Positions 11,225 through 21,042 of a stretch of 64,000 nt of DNA are shown in pieces. Position 1 is the stretch's first letter; every line of letters begins with the position of its first letter. This stretch comes from Taxillus chinensis (lineage: Eukaryota; Streptophyta; Magnoliopsida; Santalales; Loranthaceae), in assembly GCA_023512835.1 (NCBI GenBank), contig CM042091.1:49999158-50063157 (forward strand), read 5' to 3'. Made by a program: the position numbers and the translations under genes. A model generated the notes under the pieces. That model had not been told where the DNA came from and made no database searches. It saw nothing but the letters and a program-made list of their open reading frames with translations.

Positions 11225-12024
11225 CTGAGAAAAACATAACATAGTAGGAGGGGTGAGCAACCATAGCTCAGTAGGGATCATGTCTCCCCATGAGAAAACC
11301 ACTACATGAGAACGTGTACTAGTGCAGTGTCATGGCAGTAGTAAATACAAGCAAAGAACACCACTCAAATGGGCGCAACCACAGCCCCAGCCACGCTGGC
11401 TCCACAGCCTCACAGGCTACCTCTTTCACAGCCTTCCAGGCTAACAATTTAACTGCCTCTCGGGCAAATATTTAACCGTCTCTCAGGCAAATGTTTAACC
11501 GTCTCTCTGGCAAATGTTTAACCGTCTCTCAGGCAAATAGTTTAACCGCCTCTCAGGAAAATAGTTTAACCGCCTCTCAGGCAAATAGTTTCCACAGCCT
11601 CTCAAGCTAACAATCATACAATCAAACACATAACATATATTTCTGCCACATAGGCATAAAATCAAACTGATGGCATGCACACATTCACAGGTTCTCAAAC
11701 TCAGCCACACGGGCATAAAATCAAATACGTAATAGGCATAGCCACACAAGCATAATCTCAGACACATAATAGGCATAGCCACATAGGCATATTATCAAAC
11801 ACCTTTCATGCAGGCATACTTGCAGAGGATAGCAAACGTCCACATAGGAGATTACATCAAATATGTCATTGAAGGCCAACATTCATATAGGAGATCACAC
11901 CTATATGAATTTACATATATATATATATATATATGTATATTATAACAACAATGATAATACTCGACAGATTATCCACCATAGGGTCTAACCCTGGAATGGG
12001 TACTAGAAGAGACAGAACCCCTAC
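11225..12024 (-). other. Predicted intron inside LTR copy A
   Basis: Donor-like GAG|GTAGGGG at 12024 and acceptor-like CTCACCCCT, T-rich tract and CTCAG at 11225, both on the minus strand, about 800 nt apart. The same ordered signals occur in other family copies. Not proven; transcripts would decide. Confidence 0.45.
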
Positions 12025-12186
12025 CTCAAAAGGTTCCTCCTTGCTCTTGCTCTCACGCTAGACGCCGTCCACCCACGCGAATCACCAAGCAGCAACAATC
12101 AGGAACTCTCTCTCTCTCTCTCTCTCTCTCTGCGACGGCTGCGGCGGCCGACAACAAAAACCCTAAACCTAAAACAAAGAGAGCTC

Positions 12187-12310
12187 CTCCTTATATAGAC
12201 CTCACTTATCAAAATGACGTAGTTTTGATAAATGAAACACACAATCAAAACAATGTAGTTTTGATAAATGAAACACACCATCAAAATGATGTAGTTTTGA
12301 TAAATAAAAC
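12187..12310 (-). promoter_or_regulatory. LTR promoter: TATA box with three upstream near-palindromic repeats
   Basis: The TATA box (sense TATATAAG) sits at about 12197-12189. Upstream, three 22-nt units start at + positions 12208, 12244 and 12280 (36-nt period). Each has arms ATCAAAAC/T and GTTTTGAT around a short centre; the copy next to the TATA box has a TGACGT centre. The same unit and spacing occur in LTR copy E (29602-29679), which supports a promoter element. Confidence 0.6.
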
Positions 12311-12611
12311 ACTCCCTTGAAGACTCGTAGAACACCGCCTCGAAGATCACCACCTCGGAGCCTCGTAGTCGCGGCCTCGGATATCGCTGGAAACGCGACC
12401 TCGAAGATTTGTCTTGAAGATCAAACCTTTGACCCTCAAACCTTCGAACTTCGACCCTCGGACCTTCGGCCCTCGGTCTTTGACTTTCGACCCTCGGTCT
12501 TCGACCCTATGACACAAATCTTCAAGTCTTCCACCTTTTGACCCAAGCATTTGCCCAGGGTACCATTCATCTTTGTTCCAGCTTGTCCTTCTCAAAACAC
12601 GAGTCATTACA

Positions 12612-12790
12612 GTGGTGTTGGGCTGGGGGAGAGAGGGGGAGGGGCGCACAACAGGGAGGAGAGGAGGGAGGGGGCGCGGTGTTAGGCGGGGAGAGAGGGG
12701 GAGGGGCGCACAACGGGGAGAAGAGGAGGAGGGGGGCATGACGGGGGAGTGCGTTGGGGGGGGGGGGGGGGGGGGGGGGGGAGGCGAGAA
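12612..12790. repeat. G-rich tandem repeat ending in a run of 26 G
   Basis: Two copies of a block of about 64 bp with GGGGGAGGGGCGCACAAC (starting near 12630 and 12693), followed by an uninterrupted run of G from 12756 to 12781. G-quadruplex formation is plausible. The proline- or glycine-rich open frames here are products of the repeat. Confidence 0.85.
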
Positions 12791-13000
12791 CGGGAACACA
12801 GGACTAAATGTGGAATTTTTCCTTATTTGCTGACATGGCAAGATCAGCTAAAGCAAAAAGCAAAAACTATATTTAGCTTTTATTTTTACTTTTGTTAATG
12901 GTTTACCTAAACCATTGGAGAACAAATTTAGCTACATTTTGCTATAGCTTTTGCTATAGTTGATGGGTTAGAGATGCTCTAATATAATTATTTTTATGAA
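12791..13000. mobile_element. Possible small TIR-type element remnant
   Basis: AT-rich sequence with repeated AAGCAAAA/TTTTGCT words in both orientations (12850-12960) and a right edge GTTAGAGATGCTCT typical of plant MITE ends. No clear left TIR or target duplication was found. Confidence 0.3.
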
Positions 13001-14380
13001 CTATTTTGCATATATTGTTTATTTCATTATTTTTTATTACTGTATTCATAATTAAAATTATATGATTATTTATTTATTAATAATATAACAATTATATTAA
13101 TATCTAATATTATTAAAGATAAATGTTATTTTCTTGTTAATTAATTTATTATTTATTTGTTAGTTAATAATTTAATAGTAATTAGTTGTGTCATTATAAC
13201 TTAAAATTTGTTTTAACTTAATACTTACTAAACTTAATAAACTTGTATATAAATATTATAATTTAATTTAAATTTTTTAATATTATTAAGTATTAACAAA
13301 TATAAACATTTTAAAAAAAATGAATTGACTTTTTTAAAAAATAATAATACAATTTACACAAAAAAAGTCAATAGTTCGGTTTGCAAAATTAATTTACACA
13401 AACTCAAATTCAAGTTTAAGCTCGACAACGTGCTAAGTGAGCCAAACTTGACACATGAATTTCAAATTCGACTCAATTATTTTCTTTATTAAAGGAGTTG
13501 AAACGAGTTTATCAAAGTTTGATTTGACTCGTTTACAAGCTTTCATGTGTAATGAATAAAACATATTATAATTATATAAATTATACACTATACAAATTAT
13601 TAATTTATAAAATTAATTTTTAATAATGTTTCAAATAAAATTTTATTTAAATATTAATATACTTATTTTAATTAAAATTTTAACGTTTTGATAATATATT
13701 TTTGGACTAAAAGTTTTTTATATCAATAATATTAGTCTTCAAGTTTTTCTAAAGGTGAATAGAATAATTTATAAAATTTATAGTTAACTTATAATGCGAA
13801 AAACAACTAAAGGATTATAGTAAAATGATTTTGTATCAACATAATTGTTACACAATGCAACAATCTAATTTTGTTATTTACAATGAAACATTTATAGTAC
13901 GTTTGGAACGCAAGAAATGAATGGTAAAAAATCAATTACCTTTCTTTTTATATATTTGGTACGCCCAATGGACTAAAATCAATAATTCTTTCGTAAATAT
14001 TTTGCCCCTATATAGATATTGATTACAACTACATAGAAGGTTTACAACTATTTTTGGTGAATTATTGTTTTTACTAAAATACCCTTAAATCACCCGCACA
14101 ACCTTATCGTAAAGCGTACAACAACTCATCAAAGCTGTTGCTTGCACCAATTAGGAAGATCGTTGGGAAGAAGTGAAGAACAAAATCGTGTTGGGAGAAA
14201 TAGCTCGTCGAAGTTGTTGCCCTATTTCGATTATGATGCCTCAGTTTGTAAATTGCATTGGGAGAAATCTAAACTTATATCTTACCTAGATGGTATTCCC
14301 GATTTACATCCTCTCACCACTAAACTAAATATATATTTGTTTTTTCTTAGTATTTTTCTCTGAGATTTAAACTCAATTTT
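13001..14380. other. AT-rich intergenic stretch without a supported gene
   Basis: Very AT-rich. 13410-13560 carries words such as AAGCTCGACAACGTGC and CAAACTTGACAC that resemble old dispersed plant repeats. 13890-14030 (TAGTACGTTTGGAACGCAAG, later TTTGGTACGCCC) resembles the edge of the TIR repeat at 43446. The 73-codon frame at 14142-14363 has no recognisable domain. Confidence 0.6.
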
Positions 14381-14559
14381 GTCAGGAGATCCTAGGGATG
14401 GTAATGAGGTGAGTTATACAGGGTACCCACTGTGCCCCCCGCCCCTAATGGGATGGGGTTGAGATTGGTATAACCAGATTCGGGACAGGTTTGGAATGGG
14501 TATCTCTAACCCATCAAGGATTTAGGATGGGTTTGAGACAAGAATAACTTGTCCCAAAT

Positions 14560-14610
<51 letters not shown>

Positions 14611-14709
14611 GCAATTTAACAGGTTTGTCAGGTACCCACCCCGACCTAACTCTATTAAGACGAGTTTTGGGTTAGTGTAACCGGATTCGGGGCGGGTTGT
14701 AGATATGGT
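14381..14709. repeat. Dispersed repeat with GGTACCC/ACCCCG motifs and an (AT)n tract
   Basis: Imperfectly repeated words (GGGTACCCACTGTGCCC, GTACCCACCCCGACC, GGATTCGGGGCGGGT) flank an (AT) microsatellite at 14563-14605. It looks like a widespread plant MITE-like repeat expanded by the AT run. Confidence 0.5.
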
Positions 14710-15525
14710 TGTAAAGACCGTGTTTGGGTTAATTTATGAGATAGTATTTATTCGGTAATGAAGATATCTAGTTGGTATTATGCTCGGCGACATGAGCATT
14801 TTGGCTATAGTTTGCTCCAATTTGGAGTTTGGGACCCCAAAAGGTTAGTTGTGTAATTTTGGGTGTTTATTAAAAGAGATGAGTAAAAAATATAAATAGG
14901 AGAAAAAAAGAGAAAGAGAGACTCCCAACGTACATTGTGTTTTACGACTTTGGTAAAAGAAAGAGAGAGCATAAAGTGAGCTTGCAGGTGGAGCTTACCA
15001 AATCGAAGCTTGGGTTTTGGGGTTAATTCATCTGTGAACCCTTACAAAGTAGGTGTTTCTAAACTTCTTACTTTGATTCTGTTTTGATATACATGATTTG
15101 TATGATTTCGTATGAACCCTAGGTTTTGGGGGAAATTCATTTTTGGGTTGAATCTTGTAATTTAAGTACATAATATGTAATCAAAACCTAATATGTAGTA
15201 TTGAATATGAGTTTTATGAGTATTCAGAGGGATTAGGGGTTGTTGGGTTGATTCCCAACAAGAAACAGGTAGAACTGATGATGAACAGTAAACTTAGCAA
15301 ATTGTGCGGTCGAAGACTTGATGGAGCCTCAAGGCAGCAGACATTCGATAAATACATTTGAATTAAGACATTCAAATGAAGACATTCGATCTAGACATTC
15401 GAGTTAGACTTTCGGACATCTGAGTTAGGACATTCGATCAGGCTTTCGGATGAAGACATTTGAATCAGTGGAGTTTCGAGGCAGGGGTTCTGGGGAGCTC
15501 TTCGGGGTTGGTCCTTTTTATGTTA
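14710..15525 (+). repeat. 5' half of a plus-strand LTR (copy B) of the TGTAAAGAC family
   Basis: Starts TGTAAAGACCGTGTTTGGG at 14710. TATA box ATATAAATAGG near 14889, purine-rich leader, donor-like CAAA|GTAGGTGTTTCT at 15049, the conserved words GGGTTGATTCCCAAC and GATGATGAACAGTAA, then an array of GACATTCGA words (15345-15470). The copy stops at 15525 where an inverted LTR begins, so the acceptor module and GCGTGACA end are missing. Confidence 0.65.
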
Positions 15526-16131
15526 TGTCACGTCCCCAAATACCAAGAAACTTGGAGTCAGGAATGTGACTTCTCCTTGCCCATACCCAAAATGTTAAGG
15601 AGTTAGTGACTAGCACTGATAAGAAACTACATCGTGGGTGTTATCTCAAAATGAGCATACCATCTATACAATATACAACAAGGGTACATCTATACATTCC
15701 CATATGATATGCATTCATTGAAATCAAAAACCATTTACAACAAGTTTACAATACAAACTCATAAACAAAGTATCACAATTTAACGAGAATCAAGCAACCG
15801 ACACATGGGGCTACCTCCAACAAATCTGTCGGTACATGCAAAACATGTTAATAACGTAGGGGTGAGCACATATGCTCAACAAGTGATCTACTACTCCACA
15901 CCACCCTATGACCTAACCAACAAAAAGAATAAACATTGGTTTCACAGGTTAAGGTTACTATTTCACAGTCTTCTAACCTTCTTTTCTTCGATAAAAACTC
16001 CTTCAAGTACGTCGCGTAATGAGCATATGTGCTCACCCACTACATCAAACATAGGTGAAACTTCTAAGATCCTTGAGCTTTAGAGGTAGAGTATGTTGGA
16101 CAACAACACTGGTTTCACTGGTTAAGGTTAC
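15526..16131 (-). repeat. 3' part of a minus-strand LTR (copy C), cut by the Athila-like insertion
   Basis: Begins on the + strand with TGTCACGTCCCCAAATACC, the family end, and aligns by eye with copy D (20681) through ACTAGCACTGATAAGAAACTACA. The GGGGTGAGC block is at 15860. The Athila-like element interrupts it at 16131/24376: GGTTAAGGTTAC before and ATTACTATTTCACGACC after match an intact sister stretch at 15953-15975. Confidence 0.6.
15856..16043. repeat. Inverted repeat around TGAGCATATGTGCTCACC
   Basis: Arm 1 at 15856-15878 and arm 2 at 16020-16043 are reverse complements over 18 nt or more with one inserted base, separated by about 140 nt. Each arm is itself nearly palindromic. Confidence 0.7.
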
Positions 16132-17954
16132 TGATCGGGGGCATTTATACCCCATTTTTAGAGCCATTTTGAGTACGTTTTCATACTCTTTTGATTCATT
16201 TATTGCCCATTTGTGCTACATTATCATATATTTTTATGGCATAACCCGAAAAAGAGGATTTCTTGTAGTTTTTGTGGTATTTTTGCTATATTTTGCTAGG
16301 AATCCAAAAATCAAGGAAGCATTCACCACATTCACAGAAGGAAGAAAGAATCCCAAGACCTAAAGATCACGACAACCGAATTTCATCTTGGTCGGGTGAA
16401 GGTCGGGTGAAGGTCGGGTGAAGCTCATATTTCAGAGATAGATTCCTAGAGCCTCAATGAAGATATTCTTCTTTTGGTCGGGTGAAATCCGAGGTCGTTT
16501 GGAGGTGGTCGGGTGAAGGACTCTTCACTCGACCAGGTCAGGTGAAGCTTATTTTGCATATTCAAACTCTCCCAGCATCATGGAACAGAACTTCCTTCTG
16601 GTCGAGTGAGATTTGAGGACAGTACATGGTGGTCGGGTGAAGGTCGGGTGAAGCCTTCTTCACCCGACCAAAGCCCAAAATTCGGCGATGGAACCCTTAT
16701 TTTTGCAGCTCACTTTTTCCCTTCTGGACCGATGTCATTTGAGCAGAAGACAGGCACCAAACACTTAGGTCAACGAAGAATTAATTGAAGAAATTTGAAT
16801 TCAAATGAGTGCTTTGTATTTGGATTAAGGTCTTTTATGGGGATTAAGAGGGGGATTTATATTATTTTCAAATTCAAAAATAGGGAGTTACATGAGAGTT
16901 AATATGGGCTAATTATTTGGAGGAATTATGAGAAATAATGGGGAATTCAAATTCAAAAATTCAAATATAGCCTTGGGAGGCTACAAAAGGGGAGTGGATC
17001 CTTCATTTGTAATCATCCAATAATCCAATATTCAACAATTCTCTTCCATTCCATTGCTCACCTAGAGTAGAGAGAGAGAGAGAGAAAGAAGAAGGTTTGG
17101 GGCATCTCTTGGAGCTTGAAGGCAACCTGCTGGGAAAAGAAGATCAACCTTGGAATTCTTGTTCTAAATAGGCAAGCTATCCTTTTTGGTTTTTCTAATC
17201 CATGTTATGTAATTTTGTTGTTTTAAATTTAACTATGGAAGCATAAAAACCCCTGATTGGGGTTAGGATGGAGTTTGATGTAATAAATTAAATTGCAATG
17301 TTTTAGTTTAATCTTTTCACCTTGTGAGTATTTATTGAGTATCTTGGGTTGAAATATAAAATGGATTCTGATCATTTCATTTTATCATATTAGGTATTTA
17401 TGTGAAGGATTGGAAAATGAAGCATAAGTACTTTGGAAAAATCAGGATATTCAAACTAGGGATTACATGACATGCGGCGGCAAGTGTAATACTAGGATAC
17501 CAAGTTAAGAGTGGGTGTGATGCTTGCTCTAAACTAAACAACCAATTCTTAAAGGGTCACCCGTCCCCCATGCTAGGGTGTATACAGAATTACTGCACTT
17601 GGAAAAGGCTAATTCATGCATCAGAGGTTGAGTATTAAATATTGTCACAAGGAAAGAATTAGATTGAACTAAGACATAATCTTGAGAAAAAAATACATCA
17701 AATGAAGTCTTAACTCCAATCACCTTTATCAATTGAACTTTTCTTTACTCAAATCAACATTTTCATTTCTCACATATTTTAAAAAATCAAATTATTTAAA
17801 TTCAGTTTTGTTTTTACATTGCTTTCAACCAAAATATCTTTATAAGCTAGTTAAAATTTCCAAATTCTACATCCTTCCCTTGGGAACGATAATTTGGACT
17901 TAAAAATCCACTTTATTACTTATCACGATTTGTACACTTGCAAATTCTCGATCA
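16132..17954 (+). repeat. 5' LTR of an Athila-like element (1823 bp)
   Basis: Starts TGATCGGGGGC and ends CTCGATCA, with inverted terminal TGATCG/CGATCA. It ends six bases before the primer-binding site. It holds an array of GGTCGGGTGAAG units (16390-16660), a purine-rich AGAGAG tract at 17071-17095, and the typical 3' text CCCTTGGGAACGATAATTTGG. The last 1.07 kb is repeated, near-identical by eye, at 23301-24375. A target duplication GTTAC (16127-16131)/ATTAC (24376-24380) differs at one base. Confidence 0.85.
16390..16665 (+). repeat. GGTCGGGTGAA repeat array in the Athila-like LTR
   Basis: At least eight copies of GGTCGGGTGAA or close variants, three of them head to tail at 16390-16420 and pairs at 16507 and 16632. 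The same word recurs in an unrelated LTR at 36240-36590. Confidence 0.8.
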
Positions 17955-17960
17955 AGTTTT

Positions 17961-17980
17961 TGGCGCCGTTGCTGGGGAAG
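17961..17980 (+). other. Primer-binding site of the Athila-like element (tRNA-Asp type)
   Basis: TGGCGCCGTTGCTGGGG directly after the 5' LTR matches the established primer-binding site of plant Athila/Tat elements. Confidence 0.85.
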
Positions 17981-18055
17981 GCATTGATAGAATAGGAAAT
18001 TCTTTTCTAGCTTCAAAATTTATTATACAACTGTGTTTCGGTATATTCTTGGATA

Positions 18056-19551
18056 TTGTGTTTGCAAGTGACAACAGCCAGGTTTATGAGTCGAAGGTCG
18101 AAAAGCATTGACATCCCCTTCGATCATGAACTGGAGAAATTGTTCCGAGCTCGAGTGCGACAACTCAAGGAAGTATTTGAGCAAAAGACGGCAAACTCAA
18201 ACCAGGAGCTACCCCGAACACCTAAAGGAGAACGGTTGGCCGGATTAGACCTCCTATTCCACGAAGAAGAGGCAGAATCTTGCCCTCAACTAAGGCCAAC
18301 CATGGATGAAGCTTACATGGACAATAGACCTGTCCGGGAATATGTTACTCCCGACGCCAGGCACATACACAATCCAATCGACCCACCCGAGATCACTAGG
18401 GCAAATTTTGATTTCTCTCCTCAATTAATCAACCTAGTGACTCAACACAGCTTTGTCGGGCTACCCACAGAAGATCCTTATACACATCTCTCAAGATTTA
18501 ATCAAATTTGCCGCACGATTAGAAAGCAAGGGGTGCCCGAAGATACAATCAAATTGGAGATGTTCCCATGGTCTCTACGAGACAATGCACTACGTTGGTT
18601 CAACTCTTTTCCCGACCAATACTTCACTAATGGGGGGACTGTGCACAGGAGTTTTTATCACAATACTTTCCCCCAGGAAAATTATCTAAGCTAAGGAGTC
18701 AGATTACCGCTTTCTCTCAAGGAGTGGGAGAAAATGTTGGAGAAGCATGGGAACGCTTCAAAAACCTGCAAAGGAGATGCCCAAATCATGGGCTCAACAA
18801 AGGGTTCCTACTAGAGATATTTTTTTATGCATTAATCCAAGAAGATCAGAACCTCCTTAATGCAGCAGCCGACAGAACTCTTATGAAGAAGAGCATTCAA
18901 GAGGTCACTACTCTTATTGAAGATATGGCCAAGAATTTTTTTGTGGGAACAGGAAGGAGAATAGTTCCCAACAAACCAGGAGCTTATGAAGTGGAAGAAA
19001 GTACTCTACTTAATGCTAAACTGGATGCATTAACTCGTCAAGTAGAGAAGCTTGTGGCTAAGCCAGTAGCAAACATAAGTTCCAACTGTTCAGAATGCGG
19101 CGGAGCACATACACCAACAAATTGTCCTCTGAACATTTATCAAGCCAGCAATCCAATGGAGAGTATGGATCAAGTTAACTATGTTCAGAATGATCCTTAC
19201 TCCAACATTTACAATCCTGGCTGGAGAAATCACCCCAATTTCAAGTGGGGTGATCAACAACAGTCCTACAACAATCAAGGCCAAGCTAGTGGACAAAACT
19301 TCAGACCTCAACAACAACAACAAAGGAACCAACCGGAGCAGAAAGCAAGTTGGGAGGTAGCCATTGAAAAGCTGGCCAATGTCACGAACGACAAGATCCA
19401 TGAGATTAGCACACGCATGGATAGAGCAGAAAGCCAAGGGAAGAGGATAGAAGCTCAACTCTCCCAAATTGCTGAGGCTCTTACTCAAAGAAACCCTGGA
19501 GAACTTCCAAGCCGCATGGAGCCCAACCCCAAGAATACTGCAATACAGTAA
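18056..19551 (+). pseudogene. Athila-like Gag
   Basis: Gag polyprotein of the plus-strand element. The first segment (to 18694) has the N-terminal acidic region and capsid start: INLVTQHSFVGLPTEDPYTHL, then FPWSLRDNALRWFNSFP. A stop near 18692 and a frame change separate it from the second segment (18724-19551), which continues with GEAWERFKNLQRRCPNHGL and a zinc-knuckle-like CSECGGAHTPTNCP (near 19090-19135), followed by a Gln/Asn-rich region. Capsid and knuckle order is the normal one; the frameshift means no intact Gag. Coding resumes as protease at 19593. Confidence 0.8.
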
Positions 19552-19592
19552 CATTGACAAGCGGTAAAGAACTTCAACAATAAGAACCTCAC

Positions 19593-20564
19593 ATGGAACC
19601 AGAGAAAAACAAAGATCAAAATCAACCAAAGGAGGTTCAAGAAACTAAAGAGTCTGTCAGGGACAAAGAGCTCGGAGAAGAAAAGTTCAAGGAGGTTCAA
19701 GAAATTGAAGAGCAACCACGAAAGAAGGATCTTAAGCCGTACGTTCCACCTCTACCGTTCCCTCAAAGACAAATGAAGCGGAAGAAAGATGAACAGTTCA
19801 ATAAATTTGTGGATATCTTCAAACAACTAAAGGTAACAATTCCTTTTGCCGATATTCTTGCAACAATGCCATCATATGCAAAATGTTTAAAGGAAATTAT
19901 GGGAAACAAAAGAGCACTAGAGGAACATGCTACCGTGGCACTCTCGGAGAACTGCAGCGCGATAATTCAACGGAATCTTCCGCCTAAGCTAAGTGATCAG
20001 GGTAGTTTCTCTATTCCTTGCAACATCGGTGATCTCTCTTTCGACAATGCGCTTTGCGACCTTGGTGCAAGTGTAAGCTTGAGATTAGGACTTGGGGAAT
20101 TACGACCAACATCCATCACACTCCAGCTGGCAGACAAGTCAATCAAGCATCCTATCGGGATTTTAGAGAATGCTCCTTTACAAGTCAGAAATTTAATAAT
20201 CCCGGTGGACTTGATTGCTCTAGATATGGACGAGGCCGGAGCTATGCCTTTGATTCTGGGACGACCTTTCCTTGCAATAGCTGGAGCCATCATCGATGTG
20301 AAGGGAGGACGAATGACCCTAAACATTGGTGATGAGAAGATAGAGTTTAATGTGTTTAAAAGTATGAAGCATTTGGATAACTCTGCGCAAGGATACAGGG
20401 TGGACTTCGTGAAAAATATGGTAAGTAACCATACTATAAATTTTCAAAAACCTTTGGATGTAGCTATGGAAGGTCCATCAGATGTAAGCTATGAGGAAGT
20501 GGCTATGAAAGAGAAGGTACCAAAAGCTGAGCCATTCACAAGGAGACAAAAAATTGAAGAATAA
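19593..20564 (+). CDS. Athila-like Gag C-terminus and aspartic protease, truncated before RT
   Basis: A 323-codon open segment. Residues 1-60 are Lys/Glu-rich; residues 50-60 hold PYVPPLPFPQR, a marker at the Gag-protease border. The protease active site reads NALCDLGASVSL (about residues 155-166, DLGA in place of DSGA, usual for Athila). IDLIALDMDEAGAMPLILGRPFL-type text follows (residues about 215-240), where ILGRPFLA is the conserved C-terminal protease block. The frame stops at 20564, before any reverse transcriptase, which is missing from this element. Confidence 0.8.
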   Translation: MEPEKNKDQNQPKEVQETKESVRDKELGEEKFKEVQEIEEQPRKKDLKPYVPPLPFPQRQMKRKKDEQFNKFVDIFKQLKVTIPFADILATMPSYAKCLKEIMGNKRALEEHATVALSENCSAIIQRNLPPKLSDQGSFSIPCNIGDLSFDNALCDLGASVSLRLGLGELRPTSITLQLADKSIKHPIGILENAPLQVRNLIIPVDLIALDMDEAGAMPLILGRPFLAIAGAIIDVKGGRMTLNIGDEKIEFNVFKSMKHLDNSAQGYRVDFVKNMVSNHTINFQKPLDVAMEGPSDVSYEEVAMKEKVPKAEPFTRRQKIEE

Positions 20565-20680
20565 GGCCCAGGAAAGCCTTTACCACCACCATCAATTCAG
20601 GAAGCTCCAAAGGTAAAACTGAAGGACAAAGAGACAAGGACTGTAGAGCATCAAAGGAGACTTCATCTAAACATTCAAGC
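20565..20680 (+). other. Athila-like internal sequence just left of the solo LTR
   Basis: Continues the element after the protease stop and ends in the CAAGC target copy. It reads on directly at 23001 when the solo LTR is removed. Confidence 0.6.
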
Positions 20681-21042
20681 TGTCACGCCCCCAAATTCTA
20701 GGGAACCCGGAACCGGGTAAATGACTTCCCCTTGCCCGCACCCGAAAGGTTAAGGGATTGGTGACTAGCACCAATAGAGACTACACCGCGGGTGCTGTCT
20801 CAAATATGCAACCCTTTACAGTCATACAACAAGGGTAATCCTGTACTTTCCCATACATCATCATGCATACAATAAGTCAAACAGTCATACAGACATCACA
20901 TCACAAACAGCATGCAAATATAACTGTCCATGGACCCATGTCCGGGATACACACAAAACAATACAGAATATAATATTGTATCATACATTAGAGTAGTGGG
21001 CGTCCTCCTGGAAGAAAGTCCTCCACTAGTCTCGGGTCACAC

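Larger units (their letters stand above)
10890..12611 (-). repeat. LTR of the TGTAATGAC...GCGTGACA gypsy family (copy A, 1.72 kb)
   Basis: Element-sense start TGTAATGACTCGTG (12611 leftwards), end CAGGGCGTGACA at 10890, followed by the iMet primer site, so this is the 5' LTR of a minus-strand element. Features in sense order: TCGAAG-type words (12560-12320), three copies of a near-palindrome (12301-12208), TATA box (about 12196), (GA)n tract (12131-12105), donor-like GAG|GTAGGGG at 12024, degenerate repeats with TCTCAGGCAAA-type units on the + strand (11455-11590), and the acceptor-like module at 11225-11290. Confidence 0.75.

Noticed and set aside
11455..11590. CRISPR-like regular repeats (TCTCAGGCAAA units)
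   Set aside because: They are imperfect tandem LTR repeats with no spacers of constant length, in a plant genome.
12347..12841. Proline-rich 164-codon minus frame and glycine-rich plus frames
   Set aside because: They read through the G-rich repeat and the 26-G run; no start context or domain.
14142..14363. 73-codon frame with an ordinary-looking amino acid mix
   Set aside because: No domain, no homologue recalled, and it sits in AT-rich repeat debris.
15526..16131. 92-codon frame at 15805-16083 as a gene
   Set aside because: It overlaps conserved LTR sequence and an inverted repeat; no domain.
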